A stretch of 34,012 nt of DNA from Candidatus Rifleibacteriota bacterium. GTDB lineage: Bacteria; Muiribacteriota; Ozemobacteria; Ozemobacterales; Ozemobacteraceae. Positions within the stretch are counted from its first letter, which is position 1. The number at the start of each line of letters is the position of its first letter. The notes under the pieces are model-generated. The model was not told the origin of the DNA, made no database searches, and saw nothing but the letters and a program-made list of their open reading frames with translations. This document shows, piece by piece, positions 8,131 through 15,993 of this stretch. The DNA lies in assembly GCA_028691595.1 (NCBI GenBank), contig JAQUZA010000003.1, forward strand, positions 1-34,012. Reading direction: 5' to 3'. Both the position numbers and the translations under genes were made by a program.

Positions 8131-9546
8131 TCAGACGATTCTGAATGAATCGACAATGACGCAGCGGCGCATGCGGGTAAATGAGCGGGCTGTAGTAATG
8201 CCTTCGCCAGTTGGCGAGGCAATGGTCATGGTTGTGTTACCTTCTCCGCCAAACCCCAGCCCTGCATAGCTGGGGCCATTTTTAACGAAGATACTGCAAT
8301 CGCATTTGCGGGCCATGAGGTGAAGATTGTCGATGTTTTTGCTGTGCATTACTGCGGTATGGCGGTTTCCGGCTTCAACTTTCACTGCCAGATCGATGGC
8401 AGCAAAAACATCACGGACGCGCACCAGTGGGATAACCGGCATCAGCAGTTCTTCAACCACGAAAGGATGGTCTGGAAGAGTTTCGCAAAGGATGATCCGG
8501 GTTTCTTCCGGGATTCTGACACCGATTTCAGCCATAATGACCGAGGCGTTGCGCCCGACAAGCTTACGATTGGGTGCGCCAGCTTTCTGGTCGATGCAGA
8601 TTTTTTCGAGTTGCTGAATTTCGCGCTGCGAAGCTTCATAGGCACCGCTGTTGCGCAGGTGTTTTTTGAGTTCGTCAGCAACTGATTCAACAACAATGAT
8701 TTCTTTTTCGGCGATGCACAGAACATTGTTGTCGAAACTGGCACCCGAAACGATGTCGCGGGCGGCCTTTTTAAGGTCGGCGGTTTCGTCGACGACGGCC
8801 GGCGGATTACCCGGGCCGGCGGCAATATATTTTTTGCGCGATTTAGAAGCAGCGGCAACGACACCGGGGCCACCGGTAACTGTAAGCAATCTGATACCGG
8901 CATGTGTCATTATTTTCTGCGCGTTTTCAATACTGGGTTCAAAAACTGTAGTAAGCAGATTTTCGGGCCCGCCAGCCTCAACGATGGCATCGTTCAACAG
9001 GCTCATGGCAAACTGGCTGCATTTGGCAGCTGCCGGGTGCGGGGCAAAAACTACTGCATTACCGGCGGCAACCATGCTGATAGCATTATTTATCACTGAT
9101 GCCGTCGGGTTGGTGGATGGGGTGATTGCCCCGATAACACCATAGGGAGCTCTCTCGACAAGGGTAAGGCCATGGTCGCCGGAAGCGGCTTCGGGTGTCA
9201 GATCTTCGATGCCGGGAGTTTTGTCGATAACCAGTTTGTTTTTCTGGATTTTGTCGTCAACTCGCCCGTAACCGGTTTCTTTGTTGGCAAAGCGGGCCAG
9301 CTCTTCAACTTTTTCGAGTGAGCGGCGGCGCATGTTGTCAATAATTTTGCCGCGCGTGGCCAGCGGCAGATCGACAAGCTGTTTTTGGGCCCGGTCAGCG
9401 GCGGCAACGGCATCGTCTACCGATTCAAAAATGCCGCGGCCTTGTGCTGCAGCGGGTTTTGAAATGGCGGAGGGCAATGGGGCGTTACCTATCCGGCTGA
9501 GTACTTCCTGGACAATCAGATTCAAGTCTTCCCTTGAAACGCTCAT
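8131..9546 (-). CDS. pduP: CoA-acylating aldehyde dehydrogenase, PduP/EutE type
   Basis: The enzyme oxidises an aldehyde (acetaldehyde or propionaldehyde) with NAD+ and CoA to acyl-CoA inside the compartment. Its 471 residues match the family in length. The Rossmann and catalytic parts are clear: ITPSTNPTAS at 141-150 and FDNNVLCIAEKE with catalytic Cys277. Residues 1-20 (SREDLNLIVQEVLSRIG) form a short amphipathic helix followed by a proline/alanine-rich linker. That is the layout of the N-terminal encapsulation peptide that targets PduP into the shell. It lies between the BMC-P gene and pduS; a GC-rich hairpin separates it from pduS. Confidence 0.95.
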   Translation of the reverse strand: MSVSREDLNLIVQEVLSRIGNAPLPSAISKPAAAQGRGIFESVDDAVAAADRAQKQLVDLPLATRGKIIDNMRRRSLEKVEELARFANKETGYGRVDDKIQKNKLVIDKTPGIEDLTPEAASGDHGLTLVERAPYGVIGAITPSTNPTASVINNAISMVAAGNAVVFAPHPAAAKCSQFAMSLLNDAIVEAGGPENLLTTVFEPSIENAQKIMTHAGIRLLTVTGGPGVVAAASKSRKKYIAAGPGNPPAVVDETADLKKAARDIVSGASFDNNVLCIAEKEIIVVESVADELKKHLRNSGAYEASQREIQQLEKICIDQKAGAPNRKLVGRNASVIMAEIGVRIPEETRIILCETLPDHPFVVEELLMPVIPLVRVRDVFAAIDLAVKVEAGNRHTAVMHSKNIDNLHLMARKCDCSIFVKNGPSYAGLGFGGEGNTTMTIASPTGEGITTARSFTRMRRCVIVDSFRIV

Positions 9547-9582
9547 ATTCTGTGTCTCCGGTTTTTAAGAATGCCGGGCTAC

Positions 9583-9864
9583 TCAGGAACGTTCTGAATC
9601 GAAAACCACCTGGTCTACGATGGCGCAGACTGCAGCGTCAACCGGCTTTTTGAGCGTGCGCTCACAAAGCCTTGCCGAGCTGCCGGCAACGACCAGAACG
9701 TTCTCTGAGGCACCTGCACCTACCGCGTCAACAGCGACGACGTGGTTACCTGTAGGTTTGGCACCGTCGAGAGTCAGTTCTTCGACTACGAGCAGTTTCA
9801 AACCTGTCAGGCTGTCATCTTTGCGGGTACAAACAACAGTACCACATACGCGGCCAAGTATCAT
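9583..9864 (-). CDS. pduN: BMC-P pentameric vertex protein (EutN/CcmL/PduN family)
   Basis: This 93-residue protein should form the pentamers that close the vertices of the shell. The family pattern is evident: MILGRVCGTVVCTRKDDSL at the start, GLKLLVVEEL, a VAVDAVGAGASENVLVVAGSSAR segment, and a C-terminal DAAVCAIVDQV strand. It is the only vertex protein in the operon, sitting between the BMC-H gene and pduP. Confidence 0.93.
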   Translation of the reverse strand: MILGRVCGTVVCTRKDDSLTGLKLLVVEELTLDGAKPTGNHVVAVDAVGAGASENVLVVAGSSARLCERTLKKPVDAAVCAIVDQVVFDSERS

Positions 9865-9880
9865 AGCTTATGCCCTTTGA

Positions 9881-10177
9881 TTACTTCTTGGAGCTGGCCA
9901 GGATTTCTCTGATGGGCAGCACTTCGTCAAGATTGGTGTGAGGGCGGGGAATTACGTGTACAGAAACCAGTTCGCCGAGTTTCTTGGCAGCGGCAGCGCC
10001 GGCATCGGTAGCAGCTTTAACTGCGGCAACATCGCCTCTGACGAAAGCGGTTACATAACCTGAACCGATTTTTTCCCAGCCGACGAGTTTTACGTTGGCG
10101 GCTTTTACCATTGCGTCACATGCTTCAATGAGAGCTGTTAATCCACGTGTTTCAATCATACCCAGGGCTTCCTGCAT
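9881..10177 (-). CDS. pduA: BMC-H hexameric shell protein (PduA/EutM type)
   Basis: This 98-residue protein has a single BMC domain and should form the hexamers that tile the shell facets. The N-terminal [20 protein letters not shown] and the pore segment KIGSG (followed by [12 protein letters not shown]) match PduA/EutM closely. A good ribosome site (GGAGG) lies upstream. It is the only BMC-H here, so the facets would be built from this protein with the PduT-type trimer, unless more shell genes exist elsewhere. Confidence 0.95.
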   Translation of the reverse strand: MQEALGMIETRGLTALIEACDAMVKAANVKLVGWEKIGSGYVTAFVRGDVAAVKAATDAGAAAAKKLGELVSVHVIPRPHTNLDEVLPIREILASSKK

Positions 10178-10212
10178 GACAACCTCCTGAAAGTTTTATT
10201 ACAAAATTAAAA

Positions 10213-10857
10213 TTAAGCTACTATTTCGACCATGTCGCCGTTTTTGAGGCCGGCGGCGTTGGCTTCGTCCGTATCGATATGGAAATCAAGAGCGAACTTG
10301 TCGCTGACCCTGACGAGAACGTTGTTAAAAATGACCGATTTAACTCCACCGGTTTTAACAGAGACTCTGTCGTTGTCTTTGAGACCAAGTTTAGCTGCGT
10401 CACTGGTGCTGGCGTGAATGTGGCGGGCAGCCACGATTACACCTTCTTTGATGGTAACGGCACCAGCAGGGCCTACCAGAACAAGCCCGGGAGTATTCGC
10501 GGTATCGCCGGAATCTCTGACAATTGCTTTAACTCCGAGCTTAAAACTGTCGGTCATGGAAATTTCGACCTGAGTGCTCGGTCTGACCGGGCCGAGAATG
10601 CGGCACTTTTCGATCGAGCCTTTGGGGCCTACAAGCAGAACGGTTTCTTCAGCGGCATATTGGGCCGGTTGAGAAAGGGGTTTCATTTCTTTGAGGGCGT
10701 AGCCTTTACCAAACAGGGTTTCGAGGTCAGCCTGAGAAACGTGCAGGTGGCGATTGCTGACACCGCAGGGCACCATGCCCGTTTTAATTCTACCGCGGAG
10801 GTCGATGCATTTTAACACTTCAGCAACGATTGTTTTAACCTGGTTTTCGTCGATCAT
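10213..10857 (-). CDS. pduL: Phosphate acyltransferase, PduL type
   Basis: PduL converts acyl-CoA and phosphate to acyl phosphate and CoA, recycling CoA inside the shell. The 214-residue protein has two PduL beta-barrel domains and the zinc-site histidines: RHLHV with His37 and His39, and ARHIHAS with His146 and His148. The QVEISMTDS and VRDSGDTANTPG segments are also typical. Residues 1-20 (MIDENQVKTIVAEVLKCIDL) form a probable encapsulation helix. It follows the flavoprotein/TIM-like gene by 5 bases and precedes the BMC-H gene, so it is in the same operon. Confidence 0.95.
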   Translation of the reverse strand: MIDENQVKTIVAEVLKCIDLRGRIKTGMVPCGVSNRHLHVSQADLETLFGKGYALKEMKPLSQPAQYAAEETVLLVGPKGSIEKCRILGPVRPSTQVEISMTDSFKLGVKAIVRDSGDTANTPGLVLVGPAGAVTIKEGVIVAARHIHASTSDAAKLGLKDNDRVSVKTGGVKSVIFNNVLVRVSDKFALDFHIDTDEANAAGLKNGDMVEIVA

Positions 10858-10862
10858 CTGGT

Positions 10863-11930
10863 TCAGTTTCCTTTCCTGATGGTAATTTGCTGTAAAAAGT
10901 CTTTAGTTACTGCTACGGCACCCGATTCTGGCAGTCGGCCCGGGTCAACAACCCCTGATTGATAAAGGGAAATCATGCCATCTGCGGCCCGACGATCAGA
11001 GGCAATTATATCACAGGTACCGTTAGACGCAAGTGTAAATGTGCAAAAAAGAGCAAGCCCATGCTTTTGCGCGGGAGCTGAAAGTTTTTTCAGGTTCTCA
11101 GGGTCCGTATAAGGCTTCTTTGGAGGTATAATGGCTCCAAAACAACGCTGGTCAACCAGCATCTGCACCGAAACTTCACCGGTGAAGGCTCCATGGCTCG
11201 CCCAGTGAACAGACGGAGCGACGGTTCGACCACTCAGGGAGGGGAATAGACCATTAAAAACCGGCAGATAAAGCTCATTGACGATAAAAAGAAGGCCGGG
11301 AAAGCGACTTGCCAGGGAAAAAAGTTCTTCGCGCTGATTCGCCAGCCCCTGGCGAGATTCGGCAATGACCGGGAGTAGAAAATAAAGCTGGTGTTTGCTA
11401 TTGCTGAGGTTCAGCGACGCTGCCACCTCTGCGGCCCATGGGGTGAGGGTGCAGCCATCAGGCAGGTTTCTTGCGCCATTTTGATGCAGTGAGCGAACGT
11501 CATCAGCAGTCAGAACTGTGCTCTGAGTAAATTTTTCACTGCCGGCAAAGCTTCTGGTCTGCTGATCAACAGTGGTATCAACAAGTTTCCGCAGCTCACC
11601 GGGAATTATGTATTCAACGCCCAGTTGCTGCATTTCGGGGCTGGTCTGGGCCATTTTTTCGACAAGCAGGTATACTTTTGGGCCCCGGGTGCCGGAAAGG
11701 AGCTCCCAGAGCGATTGGGTTTCATGATCGTCTCTGATGCCCAGGCTGACTTTTTTGAGAGTCTGACTGATGCTTGCGCAATCGATAACCACCGTTTGAA
11801 GAGCTGAAAACCCGAGATATCTTATTGAATCAAGTTTTGCGGCCCGGCATTTGTCGGGTGAAAGAGCCAGTGGCTCAATAAAAAAGCGACTGGGGTTATC
11901 CGAAATTATTAACACCTGATTGCTGTTCAT
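10863..11930 (-). CDS. BMC operon protein: flavoprotein-like region fused to a degenerate TIM-like barrel
   Basis: The protein has 355 residues from ATG 11930. Residues 1-127 recall the flavoprotein-like proteins found in some BMC loci (a KVSLGIRDDHETQSLWELL segment, then KVYLLVEK). Residues 139-177 carry the LTADDVRSLH...TLTPWAAEVAASL motif seen in EutQ-like and other BMC-associated proteins. Residues 181-300 resemble the first half of triosephosphate isomerase: VHWASHGAFTGEVSVQML at 242-259 aligns with the TIM GAFTGE(V/I)S signature, and YTDPENLKK with the following helix. The TIM catalytic parts are absent: the NWK lysine and the GHSERR histidine (here IIPPKKPY) are replaced, and the YEP glutamate half is missing. 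It is the first gene of the operon. A scaffold, cargo adaptor or new enzyme are all possible; assignment is from motif recognition only. Confidence 0.65.
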   Translation of the reverse strand: MNSNQVLIISDNPSRFFIEPLALSPDKCRAAKLDSIRYLGFSALQTVVIDCASISQTLKKVSLGIRDDHETQSLWELLSGTRGPKVYLLVEKMAQTSPEMQQLGVEYIIPGELRKLVDTTVDQQTRSFAGSEKFTQSTVLTADDVRSLHQNGARNLPDGCTLTPWAAEVAASLNLSNSKHQLYFLLPVIAESRQGLANQREELFSLASRFPGLLFIVNELYLPVFNGLFPSLSGRTVAPSVHWASHGAFTGEVSVQMLVDQRCFGAIIPPKKPYTDPENLKKLSAPAQKHGLALFCTFTLASNGTCDIIASDRRAADGMISLYQSGVVDPGRLPESGAVAVTKDFLQQITIRKGN

Positions 11931-11937
11931 GGGCCAC

Positions 11938-11966
11938 ATAATAAACGCAAAAAACGGCAAAAGCAA
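11938..11966 (-). promoter_or_regulatory. Candidate promoter of the BMC operon
   Basis: On the minus strand TTGCTT (11966-11961) and TATTAT (11943-11938) are 17 bases apart, the sigma-70 optimum. The -10 ends 7 bases before the ATG at 11930, so transcription would begin at or next to the start codon and the mRNA would be leaderless. No Shine-Dalgarno sequence is seen for this gene, which agrees. Confidence 0.5.
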
Positions 11967-12006
11967 TTATTTTAAGGAATTGCGTGCCAGGCAGGTGGCA
12001 AAACCG

Positions 12007-12687
12007 CTATCGGCGGTCCAGCCCTTCAATTTCGACGGTTCGCTTGAGATGCCGGCATATTTCCGCTGCTTCTTCAATCAGGGCGGGTACAGTTGCGGCC
12101 CAAACTCCACCGCCCCTGTGGAGCATCAGGGTATTGCCCACTCCCTCTAACTGCGAACAACTGCCAGCGTATTTCATCATAATCTTTCTGGTTTTCGCAT
12201 TGAACAGATATTTCAGATCTATTTCGTCATCACCCTGAAGAACAAAGGCTTCTGAAAAAGCCGGGTCTTCTGCAAAATTGATATCCTGCCCACCGAATAA
12301 TTTCCCCAGGTAGTCGTAAGGGTTGTCTTCATGCCTCAAGAAAAAATGTGGCAGGTTCATTGTATGGTCATGGATCAGGCAGATAGTATAAAAATGAGCT
12401 TGTGCTGAATGGCTGAAGCCAGTTGCAAAGCTGTAATCGGCAACTTTGAATTCAAAGTCTCCGAAGTTGCCGGTAATTACGTTCGCTACTCTTCTATTCT
12501 GACCTTGTGAAAAGAATTTAAACCTTCTGAGGCGGCGGATAAAACCCGGGCTGGTCTCTTTATAAGAGTAACCGTTTTTCTCTGCCATCTTTTTGAAATT
12601 TTCGGTGCGCTCCTGTTCACGTTCTCTGCTCTGGAAAAATATCCAGGCAATAAGAATACTTATAATTGTCAATACAACAATATACAT
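12007..12687 (-). CDS. Conserved membrane-anchored protein of unknown function
   Basis: The 226-residue protein begins with one transmembrane helix (MYIVVLTIISILIAWIFF), then a charged cytoplasmic-looking region. The body has the pattern PHFFLRHEDNPYDYLGKLFGGQDINF, followed by FVLQGDDE and a LYFNAKTR-like stretch. I recall this layout from uncharacterised membrane proteins in other bacteria, but no function is known to me. It follows the DUF3592-type gene by 5 bases, so the two form an operon. The stop is 76 bases from the BMC operon start, with a separate promoter between, so a link to the BMC is not supported. Confidence 0.75.
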   Translation of the reverse strand: MYIVVLTIISILIAWIFFQSREREQERTENFKKMAEKNGYSYKETSPGFIRRLRRFKFFSQGQNRRVANVITGNFGDFEFKVADYSFATGFSHSAQAHFYTICLIHDHTMNLPHFFLRHEDNPYDYLGKLFGGQDINFAEDPAFSEAFVLQGDDEIDLKYLFNAKTRKIMMKYAGSCSQLEGVGNTLMLHRGGGVWAATVPALIEEAAEICRHLKRTVEIEGLDRR

Positions 12688-12692
12688 AGCTT

Positions 12693-13319
12693 CTATTTAT
12701 GCTGTTTCGGGCCGGTTTTGCCGTAATTTTGCCCTTTTGTCTTTGTTTTTGCCATGTCAGAGAGTGCCGCCCGCCGATTCAGCTCGGCAATACTCGGCTG
12801 TGATGAATTTTTAAAGGTTTTTGCGGTTCTGGGGTCTTTGATCAACTGCGCCGCAATCAGCATTTTTCGCAGTTCAAGCCCGAATGGGAAGGCAATCACC
12901 AGGGCAACAACTATGAGGGTAGCCGGAGAATACCACAGGGCGGCAGGCGTGTTGACTCTGTATCTCTTGTCTGGTCGGTCGGGGTCATAGATAAGTTCAA
13001 CTTTGTGACCAATTTCGGCCTTGCAGTGTTCGGACAGCAACATCTTAATCTCGATGTTTTTGTTGGTCGTAAAGGTAACAATCGGGTTATAACGGGTGCC
13101 TCGTTTGGTCGAGTAGGGGTCGAGCTTTGTGACGACAGCCGTTGCCTTCAACCCATCGCCGGTCAGTCTCCAGGCATCATAAATCCCCCAGGCTCCCCAT
13201 ACGGCTCCGGCCAGCAGCAGGAGAACCACTACGCCAATAAACATGATTACCAGCATCAAATCACTGGATTGGAGCTTTTCGAAGTCTTCGATTGTACTAA
13301 GCCTGCTTGATCTGGCCAT
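12693..13319 (-). CDS. DUF3592-like membrane protein
   Basis: The 208 residues have two transmembrane helices (about 22-48 and 130-150) flanking an extracytoplasmic loop with the pattern ATAVVTKLDPYSTKRGTRYNPIVTF and VELIYDPDRPDKRYRVN. This is the DUF3592 arrangement, in which a small beta domain is held between two helices. The C-terminal tail is basic and lysine-rich. It is translated just ahead of the 12007-12687 gene. The biochemical role is unknown. Confidence 0.75.
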   Translation of the reverse strand: MARSSRLSTIEDFEKLQSSDLMLVIMFIGVVVLLLLAGAVWGAWGIYDAWRLTGDGLKATAVVTKLDPYSTKRGTRYNPIVTFTTNKNIEIKMLLSEHCKAEIGHKVELIYDPDRPDKRYRVNTPAALWYSPATLIVVALVIAFPFGLELRKMLIAAQLIKDPRTAKTFKNSSQPSIAELNRRAALSDMAKTKTKGQNYGKTGPKQHK

Positions 13320-13427
13320 TAATAAACCTTTAACACCGGCAATATGAGAAACCTGCCTTTTAAGTTTAGCATCTAAAAGCCAAAATTTGAAGAATAAAGA
13401 GGGCTAATGCCAAGAAGTGGCAGAAAT

Positions 13428-13455
13428 AAAAAACCGCCCGTGAGGGCGGTTTTTT
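13428..13455 (-). terminator. Intrinsic terminator downstream of the 6S RNA
   Basis: The minus strand forms a CCGCCC/GGGCGG hairpin with a short TCAC loop, preceded by a run of A and followed by TTTTTT. It directly follows the predicted 3' end of the 6S-like RNA. Confidence 0.9.
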
Positions 13456-13456
13456 G

Positions 13457-13656
13457 AACCCCGCAGATGCCGTGTAAAGGATAAATTGAACCCACTGAAA
13501 CAGCACGGTTGTCCGCCTGCCTAATCATCGGGGACTTCGTAATGGCATTACATCCACTCGTAAGTTGATCCCAGAGATAGTCAGAGACAGATTCCCTTTA
13601 AGATACAGGTATCGGCTCAATTTGACCTGCACCATCACGCACAACGCAGGGAAAAT
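13457..13656 (-). ncRNA. ssrS: 6S RNA (RNA polymerase-binding regulator)
   Basis: 6S RNA mimics an open promoter and sequesters housekeeping RNA polymerase. The roughly 200-nt region has no reading frame but folds as a long rod. CCCTGCG (13651-13645) pairs with TGCGGGG (13465-13459), AAATTGA (13623-13617) pairs with TCAATTT (13489-13483), and an apical GTAAT-GCC-ATTAC hairpin lies at 13551-13539. Stretches match known 6S RNAs: TTGAGCCGATA on the 5' side and GGGTTCAA followed by TTACA and GGCATCT on the 3' side. A terminator follows immediately. The exact ends are estimated and the promoter is not clear. Confidence 0.75.
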
Positions 13657-13834
13657 TATCAAATAGCTTTAAAACTGCTTACACTTAAAACATAACAAAA
13701 TCATGGGGGCTTGGCAAGGAGAAGTGTTAAATATTTTTTACGTCATAATTCTGCAGTCAATTTGCTTTTCATCGTATCAACAGCCGCCGGACCGTACAAA
13801 GAAAAGCAACAACATGTTGTAAGTCTGTGCGAAG
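13657..13834. other. Gap between uvrB and the 6S RNA gene
   Basis: This AT-rich, non-coding stretch should hold the 6S promoter on the minus strand. A GATAAT at 13660-13655 is a possible -10 with only a weak TGTAAG upstream. Nothing else is recognisable. Confidence 0.35.
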
Positions 13835-15928
13835 TTATCTGGGTTTACGGCCGTGCTGCCCCGGTGCCATAAGAGTCCGGGTTTTTCTTTTCCGGGCGGC
13901 TCCCTTTTCTTTGCCTGTTTTTAAGGCTTTGCCGAGTTGGCCGAGGACACCCAGTTCAAGGTGTTCTTCCTGGAGGGCGATTATTTCATCGCGGATCATT
14001 GCCGCCTTTTCGAATTCCATGCGGCCTGCGGCTGCATTCATCTCATTCTTCAGATTGTTGAGCAGCTCTGTAAGTCTGACTTCATCGATTCCGGTGGGTT
14101 CTTTGCGGTCAGGGGCATCACCGGGAAGAAATAGTGCCGGCAGCGATTTGATAATGGTTTTGGGCTGAATCCCGTTGTCGATGTTGTATTGTTCCTGGAT
14201 CTGTCGCCGGCGCGCGGTTTCATCGATGCAGAATTTCATGGCTGCGGTGACTTTGTCGGCAAATAGAATGACTTCGCCATTGACATTTCTGGCCGCGCGG
14301 CCGCAAATCTGCATCAGGGCCCATGCCGAACGCAAAAAGCCCTCTTTGTCTGCATCGAGAATCGCCACCAGTGATACTTCGGGCAGGTCGAGACCTTCTC
14401 TGAGCAGGTTAATGCCGACCAGAACCTTGATTTCGCCGGCTCGCAGGTCTCTCAGTATCTCGATGCGCTCGAGGGTATCGATTTCGTCATGGAGGTAACT
14501 TGTGGGAATATTGAGGTCTGAAAGATAGCCTGAGAGTTCCTGGGCCATTTTTTTGGTGAGGGTGGTTACCAGCACTCTTTCGTTGCGTTTGATGCGAATA
14601 TCGATCTGGCTGACGAGATGGTCGATCTGCCCTTCAGATTTTACGACGGTGATCTTCGGGTCGAGAAGGCCGGTCGGGCGAATAAGCTGTTCGGCAATAC
14701 GATCTTGAGAAGTCTCGAGCTCGTATGGCCCGGGGGTTGCTGAAACGAACAGCAGTGGTCTTTTCCGGCCCAGGAATTCTTCAAAGGTCAGACAACGGTT
14801 ATCGAGTGCGGAAGGCAGTCTGAAGCCAAAATCGACAAGGGTTTGCTTGCGGCTGCGGTCGCCGCGATACATGCCCTTGAGTTGTGGCACCGTCATGTGC
14901 GATTCATCGAGAATTATCAGGCAGTCTTTGGGAAGGTAATCGACGAGGGTGTCGGGTGGTTCGCCGGCCTGTCGCCCTGAAAAATGGCGGGAATAATTTT
15001 CGATGCCTTTGCAGAAACCGGTTTCCCGAAGCATTTCCATGTCGTAGCGGGTGCGTTCATAAATTCGTTGTGCTTCGATCATTTTGCGGTTGTTCTCAAA
15101 GAACTGAACCTGGTCTTTCATTTCTGCTTCGATATTTACCAGGGCGCGTTCCATTTTTTCGCTGGTGGTAACAAAGTGCTGGGCAGGAAAAATCTCGACT
15201 GAATCGAGTTTCTGGGTGACTTCGCCGGTTAGCGGGTCAAACTGCTCGATTTTTTCGATCTCGTCGCCAAAAAATTTAACTCTGATCGCCTGTTCACTGG
15301 AGGCAGGGAAGATATCTATTGTTTCGCCGCGGGCGCGAAATCTTGAACGATGAAAATCCATGTCGTTGCGGGAATATTGAATATCGATAAGATCGCGGAC
15401 CAGTTTTTGCCGGCTCAACTCCTGGTTGAGCTTGAGGGGAATACGCATTTCGGAGTAATCGGAAGGTGAGCCCAGCCCAAAAATGCAGCTGACAGAGGCA
15501 ACGACCATGACATCGCGCCGCGAAAAAAGTGAAGTGGTGGCGGAGTGTCTGAAACGGTCTATCTGTTCGTTAATGGCCGAGTCCTTTTCGATGTAGCTGT
15601 CAGTCGAAGGAATGTAGGCTTCGGGCTGGTAGTAGTCGTAATAGCTGACGAAATATTCGATGGCGTTTTCCGGAAAAAATTCTTTAAATTCGCTGTAGAG
15701 CTGTGCGGCAAGCGTTTTGTTGTGGGTGATCAGCAGAACCGGTCTTTGGACGCGTTCGATGATATTTGCCATGGTAAAAGTCTTGCCTGAACCGGTTACG
15801 CCCAGCAGGGTGGTGCGTTCATGCCCCTGTTCTACCCATGCTGCAAGTTTTTTTACAGCCTCAGGCTGGTCGCCACGAAGCTGAAAAGGGCTATGAAGTT
15901 TAAAATAGCGGTTGCCTTTTTTTGCCAT
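13835..15928 (-). CDS. uvrB: Excinuclease ABC subunit B
   Basis: UvrB is the DNA helicase-like damage-verification subunit of nucleotide excision repair, working with UvrA and UvrC. The 697 residues span the full family length. Visible features are Walker A GVTGSGKTFT near 40-49, the beta-hairpin YYDYYQPEAYIP, the LDESHMTVPQ Walker B, SATPGPYE, the helicase motifs LREGLDLPEV and QICGRAARN, and a C-terminal UVR motif (FEKAAMIRDEIIALQ) for UvrC contact. A short divergent gap separates it from the dppA-like gene. Confidence 0.97.
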   Translation of the reverse strand: MAKKGNRYFKLHSPFQLRGDQPEAVKKLAAWVEQGHERTTLLGVTGSGKTFTMANIIERVQRPVLLITHNKTLAAQLYSEFKEFFPENAIEYFVSYYDYYQPEAYIPSTDSYIEKDSAINEQIDRFRHSATTSLFSRRDVMVVASVSCIFGLGSPSDYSEMRIPLKLNQELSRQKLVRDLIDIQYSRNDMDFHRSRFRARGETIDIFPASSEQAIRVKFFGDEIEKIEQFDPLTGEVTQKLDSVEIFPAQHFVTTSEKMERALVNIEAEMKDQVQFFENNRKMIEAQRIYERTRYDMEMLRETGFCKGIENYSRHFSGRQAGEPPDTLVDYLPKDCLIILDESHMTVPQLKGMYRGDRSRKQTLVDFGFRLPSALDNRCLTFEEFLGRKRPLLFVSATPGPYELETSQDRIAEQLIRPTGLLDPKITVVKSEGQIDHLVSQIDIRIKRNERVLVTTLTKKMAQELSGYLSDLNIPTSYLHDEIDTLERIEILRDLRAGEIKVLVGINLLREGLDLPEVSLVAILDADKEGFLRSAWALMQICGRAARNVNGEVILFADKVTAAMKFCIDETARRRQIQEQYNIDNGIQPKTIIKSLPALFLPGDAPDRKEPTGIDEVRLTELLNNLKNEMNAAAGRMEFEKAAMIRDEIIALQEEHLELGVLGQLGKALKTGKEKGAARKRKTRTLMAPGQHGRKPR

Positions 15929-15938
15929 GATGAAGCAT

Positions 15939-15946
15939 ATTATAAT
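15939..15946. promoter_or_regulatory. Possible divergent -10 region (uvrB / dppA-like)
   Basis: The palindromic ATTATAAT gives a TATAAT on each strand: minus 15944-15939 for uvrB and plus 15941-15946 for the dppA-like gene. No good -35 is visible on either strand, so this is tentative. Confidence 0.35.
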
Positions 15947-15993
15947 ACGACAAACGCTTCGCTGTATGTGAAATTTTTCGGGAGAGAACGCAC

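Noticed and set aside
10863-11930. Annotation of the BMC fusion gene as an active triosephosphate isomerase
   Set aside because: All three catalytic positions of TIM are replaced or absent, and the second half of the barrel is missing.
11931-11966. Upstream TTG start for the BMC fusion gene (adds MLLPFFAFIMWP)
   Set aside because: The TTG is itself the first part of the best -35 hexamer, has no ribosome site, and adds an unlikely hydrophobic stub.
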